Source: Deltaproteobacteria bacterium
GTDB lineage: Bacteria; Desulfobacterota; Binatia; UBA9968
Reading direction: 5' to 3'
DNA length: 6,658 bases
Assembly (NCBI GenBank): GCA_023250495.1
Contig: JAHFAP010000180.1
Coordinates: forward strand, 1 to 6,658
The notes beneath the pieces were generated by a model that made no database searches, had not been told where the DNA came from, and saw only the letters and a program-made list of their open reading frames with translations. How positions within the stretch are numbered: the first letter of the stretch is position 1; the number at the start of each line of letters is the position of its first letter. Shown in pieces: positions 4,681 to 6,658 of the stretch. The translations under genes and the position numbers were made by a program.

Positions 4681-4896
4681 TCACTTCACGGACTTTTCCG
4701 ATTCACCCAGGTGGCTCGCGATTTCGCGGAACTGTTCGAGGGCGGCTTCGAGGTCTTCGACGATTGCCTGGGCGAGAACGTCGGGATCGGGGAGATTGTC
4801 GGAGTCTTCGAGGCTTTCGTCTCTGAGCCAGAAAATGTCTAGGCTGGCTTTGTCGCGGCTGATGAGTTCTTCGTAGTCATACGCGCACCAGTGCAC
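4681..4896 (-). pseudogene. hsdM: HsdM C-terminal fragment, second copy
   Basis: The open frame of 71 residues can start at a GTG (4896). It reads AYDYEELISRDKASLDIFWL, followed by the tail RDESLEDSDNLPDPD and IVEDLEAALEQFREIASHLG. This is the C-terminal end of type I N-6 adenine methyltransferase subunit M. The catalytic NPPY-containing domain, normally several hundred residues upstream, is absent; instead the 21-nt repeat at 4900-4920 adjoins the fragment. The frame is intact, unlike the other copy at 3383-3542, but differs at the extreme end (ESEKSVK against EAVETKKE), so the two copies likely came from different hsdM genes or were mixed by recombination. It is unlikely to make a functional protein. 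Confidence 0.82.
4718..4835. repeat. Direct repeat copy 2 (hsdM C-terminus)
   Basis: These 118 nt are the partner of 3426-3542, differing by a single inserted base. Both copies sit inside hsdM remnants in the same orientation, about 1.29 kb apart. Confidence 0.95.
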
Positions 4897-4899
4897 GGT

Positions 4900-4920
4900 G
4901 AAAAGACTCCCGACCCCTTT
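4900..4920. repeat. 21-nt repeat at hsdM breakpoint, copy 2
   Basis: GAAAAGACTCCCGACCCCTT (plus strand) matches 4440-4460 with one mismatch. It lies directly at the truncated 5' end of the hsdM fragment, in the same orientation as copy 1. Confidence 0.6.
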
Positions 4921-4929
4921 AGTTCGCCC

Positions 4930-5694
4930 TCAAGACGCGACTCCGTTAGTGTACCCTATCAACATCGACTCTATCTTCTTCCGTTTTTCCCAAAGAGCGG
5001 CATCCTGCCTTCCGTAATGGGATTCCTGCAAAATCCGCAAGAGATACTTTTGGTTGACAATTCGAACGCCCTTGATAGGTGAAGTCCGCTCGACGAATGC
5101 GTTCGTAAACGCAACGATGGGCGTAATCCATATTTCGAGCCCGGTCGTTTCGCGGATGCGATCCCGCAACCAGTAAGTGTTCCTCAATGCCTGCGCGATG
5201 AAATCTTTTTCCGGCTCGCGGTCATTTACGAGCAATCGTCCGTTCATTACAGATACCCTGCCGCCGTGAGCTTTGGTCCCGATCAAAAAAAGGCCGGCAT
5301 ACTGGGCGATGACGATGTGGTCTATGTTGCCGTACGACGAGTCGACGTCGTGAATGACAAGGTAACTATCGCCAAGGGAATCTAGGATCGCGCCGATTGC
5401 TTCCTCGCCTTCCGCTCCGCGAACCGCCCGCCGCTCTTCCCCGATCATCTTTTCTTCTCTCGCATCGGTCAAATTCATGAGCGATCGCATGACGACAACC
5501 ACGCCGAGCAACACAAACACGCCGATCAGACCTAACTTGGAGAGGGAATTAGAGTTGTAGAGCGCAACTCCGGAGAGTAGGAGCACCACTCCTACCATCG
5601 GCAGAATAAAGCGGACTCTTGCTTTGTATCGCGTGTGCGCCAGTTCACGTGTCGAGCGACCGGCGCCCGTGTTATCGTTTAAACCTGGCGTCAC
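4930..5694 (-). CDS. NERD-domain membrane protein, nuclease motif altered
   Basis: This 254-residue protein has two predicted transmembrane helices (about 28-46 and 54-70), then a NERD (nuclease-related) domain from about 93 to 200 facing the cytoplasm. The domain begins RGAEGEEAIGAILDSLGDSY and contains YGNIDHIVIAQYAGLFLIGT. D125 in NIDHIV matches the conserved catalytic Asp, but the usual E-x-K reads G139-T-K141, so the catalytic Glu appears lost (GGG, one transition from GAG). The protein may bind DNA without cutting it, or be decaying. The start is a GTG at 5694 with only a weak upstream AGAGA; a stop codon lies just before it. NERD proteins are linked to DNA processing and often occur among defence genes; the substrate is unknown. 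Confidence 0.85.
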   Translation of the reverse strand: MTPGLNDNTGAGRSTRELAHTRYKARVRFILPMVGVVLLLSGVALYNSNSLSKLGLIGVFVLLGVVVVMRSLMNLTDAREEKMIGEERRAVRGAEGEEAIGAILDSLGDSYLVIHDVDSSYGNIDHIVIAQYAGLFLIGTKAHGGRVSVMNGRLLVNDREPEKDFIAQALRNTYWLRDRIRETTGLEIWITPIVAFTNAFVERTSPIKGVRIVNQKYLLRILQESHYGRQDAALWEKRKKIESMLIGYTNGVAS

Positions 5695-5723
5695 GACGCG
5701 TCTCTAATTGCGGCTCTCACATT

Positions 5724-5755
5724 TTCGTATTTTCGCAATAGCGACAACATGAAAG
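5724..5755. repeat. Degenerate repeat B-like unit
   Basis: This stretch aligns with the B repeat at 5817-5854 at roughly two thirds of positions, including the shared TCGCAAT/GCGCAAT core and a following ACAACATGAAA. It comes first in a B-A-B-A alternation; its boundaries are uncertain. Confidence 0.45.
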
Positions 5756-5770
5756 TATCGTGCCCGGCAG

Positions 5771-5808
5771 TCATTTCGGTGTTTTGAGAGTTCTCAAAAG
5801 GTGAAAGT
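5771..5808. repeat. Repeat A, copy 1, palindromic
   Basis: These 38 nt match 5878-5915 at 31 of 38 positions. The core TTTTGAGAGTTCTCAAAA is an inverted repeat of 8 paired positions on each side of a GT centre. Confidence 0.75.
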
Positions 5809-5816
5809 GGCGCGAT

Positions 5817-5854
5817 GATAGTTGCGCATTTGCGCAATTGAGCAAACGTGACAT
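5817..5854. repeat. Repeat B, copy 2, palindromic
   Basis: This is the near-identical partner of 4357-4394. It contains two overlapping inverted repeats: TTGCGCA-TT-TGCGCAA, which is perfect here, and TTTGCGCAATTGAGCAAA with one mismatch. Confidence 0.85.
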
Positions 5855-5877
5855 TGAGGGCGAATTGAAGCGTCGGT

Positions 5878-5915
5878 TCATTTCGATGTTTCGGGAATTC
5901 TCGAAACGTGGAAGT
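5878..5915. repeat. Repeat A, copy 2, palindromic
   Basis: The core TTTCGGGAATTCTCGAAA keeps the palindrome of copy 1. One T-A pair is replaced by C-G on both sides, a compensatory change. Confidence 0.75.
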
Positions 5916-5938
5916 ATCCGCCTGAGTTTGAGTTTTCC

Positions 5939-6043
5939 TCACGCCTCACGCCTATTGAACTCCGCCCGTCGAAAGATGGATTCTACCAGGGCCTCGGCGT
6001 TGCGGCCCTTGATGTTATTAAGATCTAGCGGGCGTGTCGCCAT
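5939..6043 (-). pseudogene. Truncated gene start of unknown family (34 residues)
   Basis: The frame MATRPLDLNNIKGRNAEALV continues ESIFRRAEFNRREA and stops where the A/B repeat array begins. GAGG lies about 11 nt before the ATG. The amphipathic helical look (GRNAEALVESIFRRA) resembles the first helix of restriction-endonuclease-like or NERD-like proteins, but I cannot name a family from so few residues. It is likely the 5' end of a gene whose remainder was replaced by repeat sequence. A genuine 34-residue protein is possible but less likely. Confidence 0.45.
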
Positions 6044-6059
6044 TTAGTCGGTTTCCTCG

Positions 6060-6088
6060 ACAAGATTTGCAAGATAGTCAAGATATCA
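6060..6088. repeat. Three CAAGAT units at 9-nt spacing
   Basis: CAAGATTTG, CAAGATAGT and CAAGATATC follow one another directly on the plus strand, just upstream of the minus-strand start at 6043. They could be small direct-repeat binding sites or chance. Confidence 0.5.
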
Positions 6089-6146
6089 AAGCCAGACCCC
6101 ATAGCCTACTGTTCCTTTTTTTCAGCTATCGTGCTATTTTTTGCTT

Positions 6147-6395
6147 ATGAGAAATGATCAAATCCTGCTGCTAATTTTGGTCAGCTTGGTTCTCCAATCT
6201 TCACTAGAAGAGGCCTTCCTTGCCGACAATCCACAAGCTCATACCGAACACAGAGACGAGGCGACCACTATTCCAAAATTCCTTGTCCCTGCGATAGTTA
6301 CTGGATCGAGCACCACATTCATGTCATCCGCACCAGACACTCTCGTCACCTCCGAGGGAGTTGTGTATAAAGTCACGTTCCCCAATCAAGGCTAA
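6147..6395 (+). CDS. Possible small secreted protein, unknown family
   Basis: The only plausible plus-strand gene encodes 82 residues from the ATG at 6147 (an in-frame TTG lies at 6141). Residues 5-20 (QILLLILVSLVLQSSL) are strongly hydrophobic, and AFLA-DNPQ looks like a signal peptidase site near residue 26. The mature part, about 56 residues, is rich in Thr, Ser and Pro and has no cysteine. I recognise no family. There is no Shine-Dalgarno and no convincing promoter, so it may be a chance frame or the remnant of a larger gene; no frame on the opposite strand looks better. It lies beside the IS3-family end. Confidence 0.35.
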   Translation: MRNDQILLLILVSLVLQSSLEEAFLADNPQAHTEHRDEATTIPKFLVPAIVTGSSTTFMSSAPDTLVTSEGVVYKVTFPNQG

Positions 6396-6482
6396 GGCGG
6401 GGTACTCACTCCTCTGCCTTGCATCCAGCATCCGGGTCGGGCCTGACATTTGCCATTTCGAAAGAAAAGCAATTATCGCGGC

Positions 6483-6507
6483 TGAGGTGCCCCAGGTTTC
6501 ACGGACA
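6483..6507. repeat. Terminal inverted repeat of the IS3-family element
   Basis: The sequence begins TGAGGTGCCCCAGG and continues TTTCACGGACA, just outside the transposase stop. IS3-family ends start with TG and often contain a TTTCACGGACA-like block. The other end lies beyond the window, so the exact length and target duplication cannot be checked. Confidence 0.6.
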
Positions 6508-6512
6508 GTTAA

Positions 6513-6658
6513 TTAAGCAACACGCTTCATCGAGTCATACTCTGCTGGAGTTTGATAACCCAGTGATTGGTGAAGACGCTGCCGATTATAGAACAACTCG
6601 ATATACTCAAAGATCTCCATCTTAGCTTCCTCCCGGGTGTGATAATCGCGGCCGTGAA
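6513..6658 (-). CDS. IS3-family transposase (OrfB), C-terminal part
   Basis: The visible 47 residues read HGRDYHTREEAKMEIFEYIE, then LFYNRQRLHQSLGYQTPAEY, and end MKRVA. This is the C-terminal end of the DDE integrase-core (rve) domain of IS3-family OrfB. The YNRQRxHxxLGYxxPxEY motif is diagnostic. The catalytic D, D and E residues lie upstream, outside the window. The stop (TAA at 6513) is about 6 nt inside the terminal repeat. OrfB is normally made by -1 frameshifting from OrfA, which would also be outside. Confidence 0.92.
   Translation of the reverse strand, partial: HGRDYHTREEAKMEIFEYIELFYNRQRLHQSLGYQTPAEYDSMKRVA

Larger units (their letters stand above)
6483..6658 (-). mobile_element. 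IS3-family insertion sequence, 3' end only
   Basis: The inverted-repeat-like end at 6483 and the C-terminal coding end of an IS3 transposase define one end of an element that continues past the right edge. No internal deletion is visible in this part. Confidence 0.8.

Noticed and set aside
5724..5915. CRISPR array
   Set aside because: Repeats are only two per type, imperfect, of two alternating kinds and irregularly spaced, with no cas genes.
5691..5942. 83-residue minus-strand frame upstream of the NERD gene
   Set aside because: Its sequence is made of the A and B repeats translated (FREFPKHRNE and FENSQNTEM, for example), so it looks like repeat DNA that happens to lack stops.
6396..6482. 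Gap between the secreted-protein frame and the IS end
   Set aside because: I searched it for genes, terminators and repeats and saw nothing I could support.

Overview
The window comes from an unidentified, moderately GC-rich bacterium. It has bacterial Shine-Dalgarno sites, sigma70-type promoters, the MEP isoprenoid gene ispH and a likely bacterial selenocysteine signal. The mix of a selenoprotein, many toxin-antitoxin (TA) genes and type I restriction remnants suits an uncultivated soil or sediment lineage (Deltaproteobacteria-, Rokubacteria- or NC10-like). That placement is a guess from gene style, not something the sequence proves. Every confident gene is on the minus strand, so transcription runs from high to low coordinates.

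Region 1 (1-2071) is a compact, apparently healthy operon. A promoter with a perfect TTGACA box sits so close to ispH that the message may start at the ATG. ispH is followed by a VOC/glyoxalase-fold protein, whose stop codon overlaps (TAATG) the start of a glutaredoxin-DinB fusion. This fusion has an in-frame UGA exactly where the first redox cysteine belongs (UxxC). A 6-bp hairpin with loop AGUUU follows at bacterial-SECIS distance. It is best read as a selenoprotein, and a standard gene caller would miss or truncate it.

Region 2 (2122-3386) is a graveyard of defence and TA genes in one direction. In transcription order it holds a stub of hsdS, a frameshifted antitoxin, a PIN toxin cut off after 34 residues, an apparently intact MNT nucleotidyltransferase, its HEPN partner interrupted by a TAA at a conserved tyrosine, and a 24-residue hsdM N-terminal stub. 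Start/stop overlaps (TAATG, TTGA, GTGA) still show the old translational coupling.

Region 3 (3383-4293) has a second hsdM C-terminal remnant and an intact VapBC-type pair with a clear sigma70 promoter and a perfect 17-nt palindrome next to the -10 box.

Region 4 (4357-4920) has a SRAP (HMCES/YedK) gene cut off before most of its active site and a hsdM C-terminal fragment that shares about 117 nt, identical except for one indel, with the remnant in region 3. A 21-nt repeat lies at the broken ends.

Region 5 (4930-6658) has a two-TM NERD-domain protein with a substituted nuclease-motif residue, an alternating array of two palindromic repeat types, a short truncated gene start, a possible small secreted protein on the plus strand, and the end of an IS3-family element running off the right edge. 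Together, regions 2-5 read as a defence island repeatedly rearranged and decaying beside a conserved metabolic operon.
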